From positions 222,048-286,047 of the forward strand of contig JAKIWV010000003.1 in assembly GCA_022749815.1 (NCBI GenBank): a stretch of DNA of 64,000 nt, written 5' to 3'. This stretch comes from Thermoplasmata archaeon. Its GTDB lineage: Archaea > Thermoplasmatota > Thermoplasmata > Lutacidiplasmatales > UBA184. The position numbers and the translations under genes are program-made. Shown one piece after another: positions 8,403-17,481 of this stretch (position 1 is its first letter; each line of letters starts with the position of its first letter). The notes beneath the pieces are model-generated. The model did no database searches, was not told where the DNA came from, and was given only the letters and a program-made list of their open reading frames with translations.

Positions 8403-11400
8403 ATGGAATCGGAATCAGGCAGCTGGTGGAGCCGTCACGGACTGACGGTCACCTTGCTGCTCACGGCGTTCTCGCTGGCCTTCCTCGTCCGGACCATTTT
8501 CAGCCTGGGCGTCTTTCAGCAGTGGGGGTGGCTCTACGTCTATGGGGGCGGCTCGGACTCGTTCTACCACTGGCGCGTCACCGACTACATCCTCGTCAAT
8601 CACCAGAATCTGATCCACGACCCGCTGCTCAAGTTCCCGTCGGGGGCTATCAACCCGCGGGAGCCGCTGTTCGACTGGATGAATGCGATCCTCGGAACGA
8701 TCTTCGCCCCGCTCTTCGGCGGCAGCGCGGTCAGCGCCGCGGCCTTCTTCCTCAACCTGGCCCCGCCCCTGTGGTCCGCCCTCACGGTCTTCCCGATCTA
8801 CCTGATCGGGAAGGAGGTCAGTTCGAAGCGGATGGGGCTCGTCGCGGCGATGACCTATCCGTTCGTCGTCGGAAGCATCCAGGCCGGCGGTCTCGGCTAC
8901 GCCAACTATCTCGCCTTCTACACCTTCTTCATCCTCGTTTACTTTTACGGATACCTCCGCACCGTCAAGCTGGTCAGCAGCCGGACGTACGTCACGAGCT
9001 TCCGACATCCCCTTCAGGCGCTCGGCGGGCTCCGCGAGTTCCTGCGAGGGGAGCGTAAGGCGGTCAAGTGGGCCGTGTTCACGGGAGTCGCGCTCGGCGC
9101 GCTGGCCCTCGCCTGGCAGGGTTATCCGCTCGCCGTCGCGATCGTGGTGATCTTCCTCGGCGTGATCATGATCGTCGAGCGGATCCGCCGGGTCGATTCA
9201 TTCGGTCTCTACGTGGTCACATGGATCGCCGGTCTGGTCGGCTTCCCGATGGCCGTGCCGTACTACCTCGCGCAGGGCCTGTTCGCGACCTGGTTCGACC
9301 TTCCGCTGCTCCTGTACTTCGGCATGCTTCTCGTTTTGCTGCCCTTCGTCCTGTTGCGCCAGTACCCTTGGGTGGTCACCGTCCCGGTGTTGGCGGCTCT
9401 CGGCGCCCTCGGGCTCGCGGCCCTCTACGTCGCGTCTCCGTCGTCGTTCCTGACGCTGATCACGGGTCAGGGGTACTTCGCCAAGACGCTGATCTACTCG
9501 ACCGTCGCGGAGGCCCAGGCGCCTTCGATCGACGCCATCATTCTGTCGTATGGGGTGCTGACCTTCTTTCTCGCCTTCGTCGGTCTTGTCCTCTTCATTG
9601 TGCACCTGGTCCGGCAACGCTTCCGTCGCGAGCACGCGCTCTTCATTGTGTTCGCCATCGTGAGCATCTACCTGCCCATCTCCGCAGCGAAGTTCTTCTA
9701 CGTCGGGTCACCGGCCTTCGCGCTGCTGCCCGCCGAGGCGATCCTGATCATCCTGGATGTGGCCGGGTACACAGCGCTCCGGCGAACCGTCGCATCGCTC
9801 TCGGGCACCCGGGGCCAAGCGACCGCGATTCGGCGGGCATTCAAGGCTCGGCATATCCTGGTGCTCCTCCTCGTCGTCGTGGTGTTGGTCCCGAACGTCT
9901 GGTACTCGGTGGACGCCGGGATTCCGTACAATAGCAAGAGCACCTACAGTAGCCAAGTCTTCGGCGCGTTGCCCCCGGCTCTGCGCACCTCTTCGACGAA
10001 TGCTTCCACGTACTACTTCGGCGCGGCCGGCACCCAGCTCGACACGCCGAGCCAGTACGACGAGGCCGGATACAACTGGCTGGCGGCCCAGGATACGAAT
10101 CTGGCCTACTCCTCCCGACCGGCCTTCATCAGCTGGTGGGACTACGGGTTCCAAGCGATCAGCCAGGGGCAACACCCATCCGTCGCGGACAACTTCCAGA
10201 ACGGCATCGTCCCGGCAGGGAACTTCCTGCTGGCGCAGAACGAATCCCTCGCCATCGGGGTGTTGACCGTCACCCTACTCCAGGCGGAGGAGCGCGCCTC
10301 CGGCGACACCTACCTCCCTCCCACGCTCAATCAGTTGCTCGCTTCCGACGGGGTCAACCTCGCGGAACTCCACACCCTGATGGCCAATACCTCGGCGGAC
10401 GTTCCCCTCGTGATCGCCCACCCGGAGAGGTATCTCCCCGTCAATCCGGCCAATCTGGACCCGATCAACGCGATGTTCGACGCGACGAGCTGGTTTCTCG
10501 CGACCACGCTGCCCGCGTCGAGCGTCGTGCAGGTCTACAACGATGTCCAGGCCTACACGGGCTGGACCATCCGGTATGCCATGGTCGACAGCCGACTGTA
10601 TCCGTTTAGCGGGACCAACACGGGGATCTTCTACGCACCGGCCGACCTGACGGCTCGGGTCATCGGGACGTCCGGCGCGCCCACCTCGTACTACACCATT
10701 GCGGCCGTCGGTTCCGACGGGAACGTCTACCCGGTCGGCAATGTTCCGCCGACTGTCTCGGTCGTCAACTACGTATTGAATCAGCTCCCGCCGTTCTACC
10801 ACTCGATGATTTACCGGATCTTCATGGGGTACAACGGCACCGACATCGGCCTCACCGCCGGGATCCCTGGCCTCCAGGGCTCCCTGGCCAGCTACACCCC
10901 GCAGCCCGGGTGGATGCTGGCGCATTTCGAAGTAGCTTACCGGACCGGCTATTACTGTCCGACCCCGGCGAGCCAGAAGAACCCCGCCTGCCCGATCGCA
11001 GCGAACGTACGCGAGGCGCCGGCCCTCGCGGCGCCGGGGAACGGCACCTTCGATCTTTCGAGCACGAGCTACTTCAGCGGCGGAGAAGCGATCCTGCAAT
11101 ACTACCCCGGCCAGCCCCTCTCGGGTACCGTAATCCTCCCCGACGGAACCCCCGTCGCGGGCGCGCGGTTAACGGTCTATGATGGCTGGGGAACTCCCCA
11201 CCAGACCGTGGTCACGACGGGCGACGGGTCGTACGCCGTGACCTTGCCCCCCGGCAATGTGACAGTCCAGGTGTCGGCCGGTCCGCTCCAAGGCCTCGCC
11301 CAAAACGGCTCGAAGCGCCTCGAATCGATCCCTTTCTACGTGAGCCCCGCCCTCGGGTTCAGCCTCGCGGCGCCCCGCATGTACCAGACGATTGTGCTCA

Positions 11401-14400
11401 AGCCCGGCACGGTGAACGGCTTCGTGTTCTGGAACAGCACCGGGAACAGCACGTTCGATCCGCAACGAGACACGGTCGTCGGTGGGGCGAACGTGACCCT
11501 CGGCGGCCACGGTCTGGATACCTACTCGGCGACGACCGATATCGGCGGAAGCTTCCGACTGACCGACGTGGCACCGGGCGTCTACAACTTCACCGTCCAG
11601 ACCGCCGGAACGCACTTCTCGCAGGGTCGAGTCGTGGTCCTGCCCGGTCAGTCCGCCAGCGCGACGGCCGGTCTCGTCCCGCTGAAACTCTCCGGAACGG
11701 TCTCCCTCGAGGGGGGGCAGCTCGCCGCCGGCGCGACCGTGACGCTCTCCAGCGGAAGCTCGGTGCGGCAGACCTCGTCCACCCCGTCGGGCGGATACAC
11801 CTTCGTGAACCTCGTCCCGGGGAACTACACTCTCTCGGCGCAACGGGGCATCAACCTCGCCTCGAACGCTTCGGGGCTCTCGATGAACGAGACGAACAAG
11901 AGCGTGACGCGGAATCTCAAGTTGATCCCCGTCGTGCCAATCGACTTCGAGGTCACGGCGGGGGGCGCCGCGGTGCCCAGCTTCATGGTCCGGATGACGC
12001 CGATCCGAGGCACCTCCGGCGGAGCCATCGGGCAGATTCCCCAAGGCTCCGCGAGCCTCGTTTTCACCACCGATTCGACTGGCTACATTCACTCGAACGT
12101 GCCCGCCGGCAACTATTCAATCTACGGGTACGGACCGGTAGGCGCCACCTTCCTCGCCGGGTTCGAGAGCGCGTATCTTGCGAGCACGGGAGCCCGCATC
12201 TCCGTCGCACCCCTCCAGATTTTCGCGGCGGCCCGCCTCTCGGGACAGTCGACGCTGCCGGGCGGCGTCGCGAGCTCGCAACTGAGCGCGACGCAACTCT
12301 CCCTCTTCGATTCTACGGGCAACCAATTGACCTTCTTCGCGAACTCTTCCGGCGCCTGGTCGGTTATGGCCCCGGTAGGGAACTACAGCCTCCAAGCCGT
12401 GGCGGTTGGTATCTCCGGCGGCGCTGGCAACTACTCCGGGGTAGGCTTCGTCGACCTGACCCGGACCACTACCGTGTCGTTGCCGCTGACGTCGGCATTC
12501 CATTTCATCACGACCGTGGGGGCGCTCCTCCCCTCTCGGGTGACGGTCTACCCCGCCGTGGCCGCCGCGGTGTACCTCACCGTGAATCCCGCCGGAGGCA
12601 CGGTCAGCACATTGACGGACCGCAGCGGCGTGGCGGGCTTCTTGCTCCCAACGGCCCAGCCGCAGACCACGTATTGCCTCGCGACGCAGGCGACCGGGTT
12701 CGGAACCTACCGGGCCTGCGGCTTATCCGTCGGCCAACTGTCGGCCCTCACTCGGGTGGTCCTGCCGCTCTTCAACGACACGCTCAACGTCGCCGTGTCG
12801 GGCCTTCCGTCCGGCGGAACATTGCACCTGAATGCCACGGCGCTCAGTGCGCCCGCCCAGAGCCAGACCGCGTCGGGGGGCGCCGCGATCTCGCTGTCGC
12901 TCGCCCCCGGGAGCTATCAGATCACGGCATGGGCCCCGCCGCCCTCGGGCGTCGGGGTGTACGTCCCCCCGCAGCCGGTCAACCTGACGCTCCCGTTGGG
13001 AAGCGGGACCGTCAACCTCGGGCTCCAACTCTACCGGCAGGTCACCACCCACGGCACGCTCAACCTTCCGACGGGGGTGGCCGCCTCGTCGGTCCATCTG
13101 AGGGTCTACTCGCCCCCGTTCAATCTCACGGTCAACGGTACCGTTTACGAGAGCGGCTTTCTCCTGGCCCCGGGAGTGTACTCGGTCTACGGATCCGCCG
13201 TCGTTGTCGGCGTGAACTACTCTGCGCTCACCCATATCTCGGTGAACGCCACCGGCGTGGCCACCCCCACCGTATCGATCAGCGGTGGCACGGCCCTGTC
13301 GGCCCGGCTCGTCGGCGCCGACCAGCAGTTGATCAACCTGACGGCGCCGGTCTACTGGACCGGACCCGATGGCTCCCAGCTTTACTCGGTGGCGGTGGGT
13401 GGCGTCGTCTCGCTGAACCTTCCGGGCGCGTCGACGAATCTCACGTATGTTCCGTCACTCCACGTGACCGTTCCCACAACGGCGAACGGCGTGCTTCGGT
13501 ACGCGACGTATGACGTGGTCGTGGGGACGGCCTGCTCCGTCGGCGTATCCGCCTCCCGGTGCACCGTACCGCTCACGGTCAGCTACCAGGCCGCCGCCTT
13601 GGCGGGCCAGTTCTTCTGGAACGGGGCCCCGTTGACCCTGTCGGGCACGGTCCGGCTGATGGGCCCGTATCCGTCCCTCGCCGTGACGATCGTGTCGACG
13701 ACGAGCGGGAGCTTCACCGCGGCCGTCGTTCCGGGAATCTATACCCTCTACGCGACCGGCGGCTCGGGGTCGGGGTTCGTCGCGGCGCTGTCCAAGATCA
13801 CCGTCCCCTTCCCCTCGGCGAACATCACCGTCCCGCTCGCGCCGGCCTGGTCCGACGTGCTCACTCTCAACCCCCCGAGCGGGATCCCGACCGCCGCGAC
13901 AGGGAATGTCACCTGGACGGACGTGCGGGGGCTTTCCTGGACGGCCCCCGGGAGCCCGGTGGGTTCGCCGCAGACATGGGTCCTGCCGCAGGGAGTCTGG
14001 AAGGTCTCCGCCAACGCCACCGCGTCGCCCTATGGCCGGGCCGCGGTCACGCTGGCGAACAGCACGGTGTCGCTGCTCAGCGGAAATCAGGCGACCAATC
14101 TCGCGCTGACGCCGCAGTTCTCGCCGGCCGTCACGTTGGCGACACTGGTGCCGGATTCCGCCACGGTCCCAGACGGCGGGAGCGCGACGTTCGCGTTCAC
14201 GGTCCAGAACACCGGCGACGAGCCGGTAACGTTCCGGTTCTTCGGCGATCCGGCGGGCTGGAATTTCACCTTCACCCCCGCCACGATGACCCTTGGGGTC
14301 GGGCCCGGGAACTCGACCGGCGGCGGCACCGTACGGATCCAGGTCCCCTACGGAACGGCTACGAACCATGCCCCGGTCGTGCTCGGTGCCGTCCTTCTGT

Positions 14401-14978
14401 CGAACCCATCGAGGACCATCGGCACCGCCCTGCCGGCTCCCACGGTCTCGATCGTTCCGGTGCCGGCGATCGCGGTCGCTCCGCAATCGGGTCAAGGTAC
14501 CGCGGTCGCTCCATCGAGCGCCTCCGTCCATTTCGTCGTGGTCAACACGGGGAACACGCCCTACACGGCCCAGGTCAGCGTGCTCAACACGGTCCAGCTG
14601 GTGCAGCTCGGCTGGACGGTGCAGCTCCGCGAGGGCGCCGTCGCGGCGCCCCCGACCTTCAGCATCTCGCCGAGCGAATCCATCGCGTTCACGGTCGTGC
14701 TGTCGACGTCCGCCTACGCACAGCCGCCCGGAAGCGTGATCGTGCAGGCACGCGACCTCAACTCCTCGGGGAACATCGTCGCGTCAACCGACCTCCCCGT
14801 GTCCATCGCCTCCGTCGCGGCGCCCGGAGGGCTGACCCTCGGCGGCCCGAACGTCGGCGCCCCGCCGGCGATCCCCGACTGGGGCTGGACCCTCCTCGCC
14901 CTGATTCCGGCGGGGGCGTTCCTCGGCGTGGTGTTGGCGTTCCGGTGGTCGCGGACCCGGCGGTGGCTCCGGAGGTGA
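8403..14978 (+). CDS. aglB: Oligosaccharyltransferase AglB (STT3) with giant extracellular extension
   Basis: Catalytic enzyme of archaeal N-glycosylation, moving glycans from dolichol phosphate to Asn of NxS/T sequons outside the membrane. TM1 lies at 12-35. The first acidic motif is SDSFYHWR (Asp52), about 12 more hydrophobic helices run to about 500, and the hallmark WWDYG is at 578-582. A peripheral domain continues to about 890. Then come about 1250 extra residues: successive carboxypeptidase-regulatory-like beta modules (from about 900), two CARDB/NEW3-like modules (about 1910-2120) and a C-terminal TM helix at about 2160-2185 with an Arg-rich tail. AglB proteins are usually 650-1000 aa; this is 2191. 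The extension is rich in NxS/T sequons. No internal stop or frameshift is seen. Confidence 0.96.
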   Translation: MESESGSWWSRHGLTVTLLLTAFSLAFLVRTIFSLGVFQQWGWLYVYGGGSDSFYHWRVTDYILVNHQNLIHDPLLKFPSGAINPREPLFDWMNAILGTIFAPLFGGSAVSAAAFFLNLAPPLWSALTVFPIYLIGKEVSSKRMGLVAAMTYPFVVGSIQAGGLGYANYLAFYTFFILVYFYGYLRTVKLVSSRTYVTSFRHPLQALGGLREFLRGERKAVKWAVFTGVALGALALAWQGYPLAVAIVVIFLGVIMIVERIRRVDSFGLYVVTWIAGLVGFPMAVPYYLAQGLFATWFDLPLLLYFGMLLVLLPFVLLRQYPWVVTVPVLAALGALGLAALYVASPSSFLTLITGQGYFAKTLIYSTVAEAQAPSIDAIILSYGVLTFFLAFVGLVLFIVHLVRQRFRREHALFIVFAIVSIYLPISAAKFFYVGSPAFALLPAEAILIILDVAGYTALRRTVASLSGTRGQATAIRRAFKARHILVLLLVVVVLVPNVWYSVDAGIPYNSKSTYSSQVFGALPPALRTSSTNASTYYFGAAGTQLDTPSQYDEAGYNWLAAQDTNLAYSSRPAFISWWDYGFQAISQGQHPSVADNFQNGIVPAGNFLLAQNESLAIGVLTVTLLQAEERASGDTYLPPTLNQLLASDGVNLAELHTLMANTSADVPLVIAHPERYLPVNPANLDPINAMFDATSWFLATTLPASSVVQVYNDVQAYTGWTIRYAMVDSRLYPFSGTNTGIFYAPADLTARVIGTSGAPTSYYTIAAVGSDGNVYPVGNVPPTVSVVNYVLNQLPPFYHSMIYRIFMGYNGTDIGLTAGIPGLQGSLASYTPQPGWMLAHFEVAYRTGYYCPTPASQKNPACPIAANVREAPALAAPGNGTFDLSSTSYFSGGEAILQYYPGQPLSGTVILPDGTPVAGARLTVYDGWGTPHQTVVTTGDGSYAVTLPPGNVTVQVSAGPLQGLAQNGSKRLESIPFYVSPALGFSLAAPRMYQTIVLKPGTVNGFVFWNSTGNSTFDPQRDTVVGGANVTLGGHGLDTYSATTDIGGSFRLTDVAPGVYNFTVQTAGTHFSQGRVVVLPGQSASATAGLVPLKLSGTVSLEGGQLAAGATVTLSSGSSVRQTSSTPSGGYTFVNLVPGNYTLSAQRGINLASNASGLSMNETNKSVTRNLKLIPVVPIDFEVTAGGAAVPSFMVRMTPIRGTSGGAIGQIPQGSASLVFTTDSTGYIHSNVPAGNYSIYGYGPVGATFLAGFESAYLASTGARISVAPLQIFAAARLSGQSTLPGGVASSQLSATQLSLFDSTGNQLTFFANSSGAWSVMAPVGNYSLQAVAVGISGGAGNYSGVGFVDLTRTTTVSLPLTSAFHFITTVGALLPSRVTVYPAVAAAVYLTVNPAGGTVSTLTDRSGVAGFLLPTAQPQTTYCLATQATGFGTYRACGLSVGQLSALTRVVLPLFNDTLNVAVSGLPSGGTLHLNATALSAPAQSQTASGGAAISLSLAPGSYQITAWAPPPSGVGVYVPPQPVNLTLPLGSGTVNLGLQLYRQVTTHGTLNLPTGVAASSVHLRVYSPPFNLTVNGTVYESGFLLAPGVYSVYGSAVVVGVNYSALTHISVNATGVATPTVSISGGTALSARLVGADQQLINLTAPVYWTGPDGSQLYSVAVGGVVSLNLPGASTNLTYVPSLHVTVPTTANGVLRYATYDVVVGTACSVGVSASRCTVPLTVSYQAAALAGQFFWNGAPLTLSGTVRLMGPYPSLAVTIVSTTSGSFTAAVVPGIYTLYATGGSGSGFVAALSKITVPFPSANITVPLAPAWSDVLTLNPPSGIPTAATGNVTWTDVRGLSWTAPGSPVGSPQTWVLPQGVWKVSANATASPYGRAAVTLANSTVSLLSGNQATNLALTPQFSPAVTLATLVPDSATVPDGGSATFAFTVQNTGDEPVTFRFFGDPAGWNFTFTPATMTLGVGPGNSTGGGTVRIQVPYGTATNHAPVVLGAVLLSNPSRTIGTALPAPTVSIVPVPAIAVAPQSGQGTAVAPSSASVHFVVVNTGNTPYTAQVSVLNTVQLVQLGWTVQLREGAVAAPPTFSISPSESIAFTVVLSTSAYAQPPGSVIVQARDLNSSGNIVASTDLPVSIASVAAPGGLTLGGPNVGAPPAIPDWGWTLLALIPAGAFLGVVLAFRWSRTRRWLRR

Positions 14979-14984
14979 GCGTTA

Positions 14985-15812
14985 ATGGACCCGTTGGCTG
15001 AACGGATCGGACGGCTCCGGCGCCTCGCCGGACTCGCTGTAGTGGCGCTGATGGTCAGCGTCGCATGGACCGTGCCGGCGCCGGCCCATGCGACGCCGAA
15101 CTATCCTGCCCTCATGGGAGCGATCTCCGGCCCCACCGTCGTGGGTCGGGGGCTCCAGGTCCAGTACGTCGTCACCGGCACCGGGGGCCCGGCGTTCACG
15201 TTGAGCGGGACCCAGGTCGGGAACATCACGTACAACGCCACGGTCAGCGGAGCGAACGTCTCGACCGCGTCGATCCGGCCGGCGACAGGAACCCTCGCAA
15301 ACGGGCAAGCGGTCCTTCGGTTCACCGCGGCCAACCTGACGGAGGCAATGAAGGTCAACGTCGAGCTGACCTCGAGTTACCACAGCGCCCACGCATCGAG
15401 CAACCTGACCCTATCGATCCAGGTGGTGCAACCGTACCTTCTGTCGGGCACGCTCATCGCCGGCGCGACGACCGTGGCGGGGTTCAACATGACCGTCACC
15501 GTCGACGGAACGCCCGTGGGCCAGGTGTCGGTCCCCGCGATCGCGGCCAACGGCTCGTATACGTTCACCTTCGATTACGTGCCGCAAAGCCTGGCGCCGG
15601 GGTGGCACACGATCGCCATCTCGGTGGCGCCGCAGCATGGGTTGGTCACGTTCGTCGGGGGCGTCCAGGAGCTTTCCGCGCAATTCTACATCACGAGCCC
15701 GCCGCCGAACTACGCGCTCGACGTCGGCGTGGGGATTGCCGCCCTCGCCGCGGCGTTCTTTATATGGGGCTCGGTGGTGGGCGCGCGCCGTCGGGGCCGG
15801 CGGGTTCGCTAG
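14985..15812 (+). CDS. Secreted, C-terminally anchored protein coupled to AglB
   Basis: Unrecognised 275-aa protein. It has a signal peptide (hydrophobic 15-30, then PAHA before Thr37), a beta-rich extracellular region with many NxS/T sequons, and a C-terminal TM helix (about 240-262) ending in an Arg-rich cytoplasmic tail. This topology copies the C-terminal part of the preceding AglB. It begins 6 nt after the aglB stop, so the two are probably cotranscribed and may interact. An accessory subunit is an inference; no family could be assigned by eye. Confidence 0.8.
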   Translation: MDPLAERIGRLRRLAGLAVVALMVSVAWTVPAPAHATPNYPALMGAISGPTVVGRGLQVQYVVTGTGGPAFTLSGTQVGNITYNATVSGANVSTASIRPATGTLANGQAVLRFTAANLTEAMKVNVELTSSYHSAHASSNLTLSIQVVQPYLLSGTLIAGATTVAGFNMTVTVDGTPVGQVSVPAIAANGSYTFTFDYVPQSLAPGWHTIAISVAPQHGLVTFVGGVQELSAQFYITSPPPNYALDVGVGIAALAAAFFIWGSVVGARRRGRRVR

Positions 15813-15829
15813 CCCTCCGGACCGAACCG

Positions 15830-16003
15830 ATGATCGCGCGGGCAGACCTCCGATGCACCTCGTGCGGCCGGGGCCTCGCCGGACGTGGCGCGACCGCTTT
15901 TCTCTGTCCGTCGTGCGGCGTGGAGACCATCGGACGCGACGCACGCTGCCGGGACCAGAGCGTGCCGTACAAGTGCAAGAACTGCGGCTTCGTGGGTCCT
16001 TGA
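15830..16003 (+). CDS. Two-zinc-ribbon RNA-binding-type protein (DUF1610/COG2888, HVO_2753-like)
   Basis: 57-aa protein with four zinc knuckles in two ribbons: CTSC (9-12), CPSC (26-29), CRDQ with Cys40, and CKNC (49-52). The LRCTSCGRG, FLCPSCG and DQSVPYKC pattern matches the archaeal COG2888 family, characterised in Haloferax as HVO_2753. It is next to aEF1-beta, the usual archaeal arrangement, which suggests a link with translation. It ends 13 nt before the next start. Confidence 0.88.
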   Translation: MIARADLRCTSCGRGLAGRGATAFLCPSCGVETIGRDARCRDQSVPYKCKNCGFVGP

Positions 16004-16016
16004 ACCGGAGCGAGGC

Positions 16017-16283
16017 ATGGGCGAGGTCATGGTGCTCTTCCGGTTGATGCCGCACGGCGTGGAGACGGATATGGACGCCGTCGCCTCCGGCGTGAAGGGC
16101 GCCGTACCCACGGGCGTGCGAATCCGCGGGATGCAGATCAAGGACATCGCCTTCGGGCTCAAGGCCCTCCTGGTCGCGGCCGCGATGCCGGACACCGGAG
16201 GGATCCTCGACACCGTGGAGGAGGCCTTCGCGAAGGTCGCCGGCGTCGAGTCCGTCGAAGTGATGGAAGAGAGCCTCGTGTAG
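16017..16283 (+). CDS. ef1b: Translation elongation factor 1-beta
   Basis: 88-aa guanine nucleotide exchange factor for aEF1-alpha. The sequence starts with VMVLFRLMPHGVETD, continues with the conserved IKDIAFGLKAL and ends with acidic VESVEVMEES, which matches archaeal aEF1-beta over its full length. ATG 16017 follows the zinc-ribbon gene by 13 nt; the longer frame from 15885 overlaps that gene and is rejected. Confidence 0.93.
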   Translation: MGEVMVLFRLMPHGVETDMDAVASGVKGAVPTGVRIRGMQIKDIAFGLKALLVAAAMPDTGGILDTVEEAFAKVAGVESVEVMEESLV

Positions 16284-16301
16284 AGGCCGGCGCGAGCACC
16301 G

Positions 16302-17294
16302 ATGGACCTGTTCACGCACGTACTCGTTGCCTACCTGATCGCCTACGGGATCACCGGCTTTGCGCCCCAGTACCTGGCCGCCGGTGCGATCGCGGGGGGA
16401 CTCCCCGACGGGGACGTGCTCTTCTTCCCGCTCGCGCGGCGGTTCCCGATCCTCCGGCACCATGGAATCACTCACTCGCTCTTCGGTGTGACCCTCGTGG
16501 CGGGCGTCGGCGGATTCCTCGTCGCGCCGCACATCGCCCCGGGCAACCCGTGGGTGTATTTCGTCGTCATGGAAGCCGCCGGGCTGGCCCACATCTTCCT
16601 CGACGGGCTGACGCATTTCTCCGTCCCGCCCTTCCTCCCCTTTTCCGAACGGAAGCTCGAGCTGGACGCCGACCGGGCGATCAACTTCGTCACTCTCGTA
16701 GTGTCGGTGGTCGCGTTCTACCTGCTCCTCGGGGTCGAACGGAACCACGTGTCGTTCGAATACTACACCTGGACGCTCTGGGGGCTCGCCGGGTTCTTCC
16801 TCGCCTACTTCGGCCTGCGCCTCGCGGCGCGCTTTTGGATCGGCCGGATCCTCCGGCAGCGGCCGGAGTTCTCGGTCCCGGTGCCGACGGGGAATCCGAT
16901 CAACTGGCTCCTGCTCCGCGAGGACCTGGTCGGAGGCCGCGAGCGCACCACCTACGCGAAGTACCGGTTCGGCCGGGGAATCGTCGGCGGTCCGTGGACG
17001 ATTGACGTGCCGACCGACGCGCCCGCGGGGGCCGGTCCCGTCGTGACTCGCGAGGAAGCGTTCGCTCGTACCTTCGCGGCGGCCCGGGAGGAGAGTCCGA
17101 TGTTCGGCCAGACGTACCACTTCGGGGAGGCCCGGCCGAGCCCCGCCGGCGGCTGGGACGTGTTCTGGTACTCGCTCGAGTTCACGGCGTTCGGGCGCTC
17201 CGCCGGCGTGCGGGTCCACCTCGGCGACGATGGTTCGGTCCGGGCCCGGTCCTCGTGGTACAGCCCGGCCCGGTGGGCCCAGGAACTGACCTGA
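16302..17294 (+). CDS. Membrane-bound metal-dependent hydrolase (DUF457/YdjM family)
   Basis: 330-aa membrane protein with about five hydrophobic helices in the first 190 residues. It carries the family histidine/aspartate motifs: LPDGD (34-38), HHGITHS (His53, 54, 58) and HIFLDGLTHFS (His97, Asp101, His105), which likely bind metal. The C-terminal 130 residues are soluble and beta-rich, an addition to the usual 170-200-aa family core. Substrate unknown; related proteins have been linked to membrane lipid or stress roles only loosely. It is 18 nt after aEF1-beta. Confidence 0.75.
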   Translation: MDLFTHVLVAYLIAYGITGFAPQYLAAGAIAGGLPDGDVLFFPLARRFPILRHHGITHSLFGVTLVAGVGGFLVAPHIAPGNPWVYFVVMEAAGLAHIFLDGLTHFSVPPFLPFSERKLELDADRAINFVTLVVSVVAFYLLLGVERNHVSFEYYTWTLWGLAGFFLAYFGLRLAARFWIGRILRQRPEFSVPVPTGNPINWLLLREDLVGGRERTTYAKYRFGRGIVGGPWTIDVPTDAPAGAGPVVTREEAFARTFAAAREESPMFGQTYHFGEARPSPAGGWDVFWYSLEFTAFGRSAGVRVHLGDDGSVRARSSWYSPARWAQELT

Positions 17295-17373
17295 GGTCGG
17301 CGGCCGCCGGCGCCCCCGAGCGCCGGGAGTCCGCGCAAACCCTTTTCTCCCGGCCCACTGTCGTTCGCCGTAC

Positions 17374-17481
17374 GGCCGGGATGGGGTAGTCTGGCCTATC
17401 CTGGGGGACTGTGGATCCCTCGACCCGGGTTCAAAAGAGGACGGGGCCTCCCCCCGTCCCCGGAGAGTCTCGGTCCCGGCC
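17374..17481 (+). tRNA. tRNA-His (GTG) with a probable intron in the T loop
   Basis: G-1 at 17374 and C73 at 17481 form the histidine identity pair. The acceptor arms 17375-17381 and 17474-17480 pair at all seven positions. D stem GGG faces CCT. Anticodon stem 17404-17408/17416-17420 encloses CTGTGGA with anticodon GTG at 17411-17413. Variable loop is CGAC. The T stem is CCGGG 17425-17429 with CTCGG 17469-17473 (one G-U). Between them the T loop TTCAA is interrupted by about 32 nt (roughly 17435-17466) holding an 8-bp GC hairpin (17439-17446/17452-17459). Removing it leaves a 7-nt loop. CCA is not encoded. Exact splice points are unresolved. Confidence 0.88.

Noticed and set aside
15065-16003. 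312-codon frame containing the zinc-ribbon protein at its end
   Set aside because: Only the last 57 codons are protein-like; the rest is a shadow of the AglB-partner gene.
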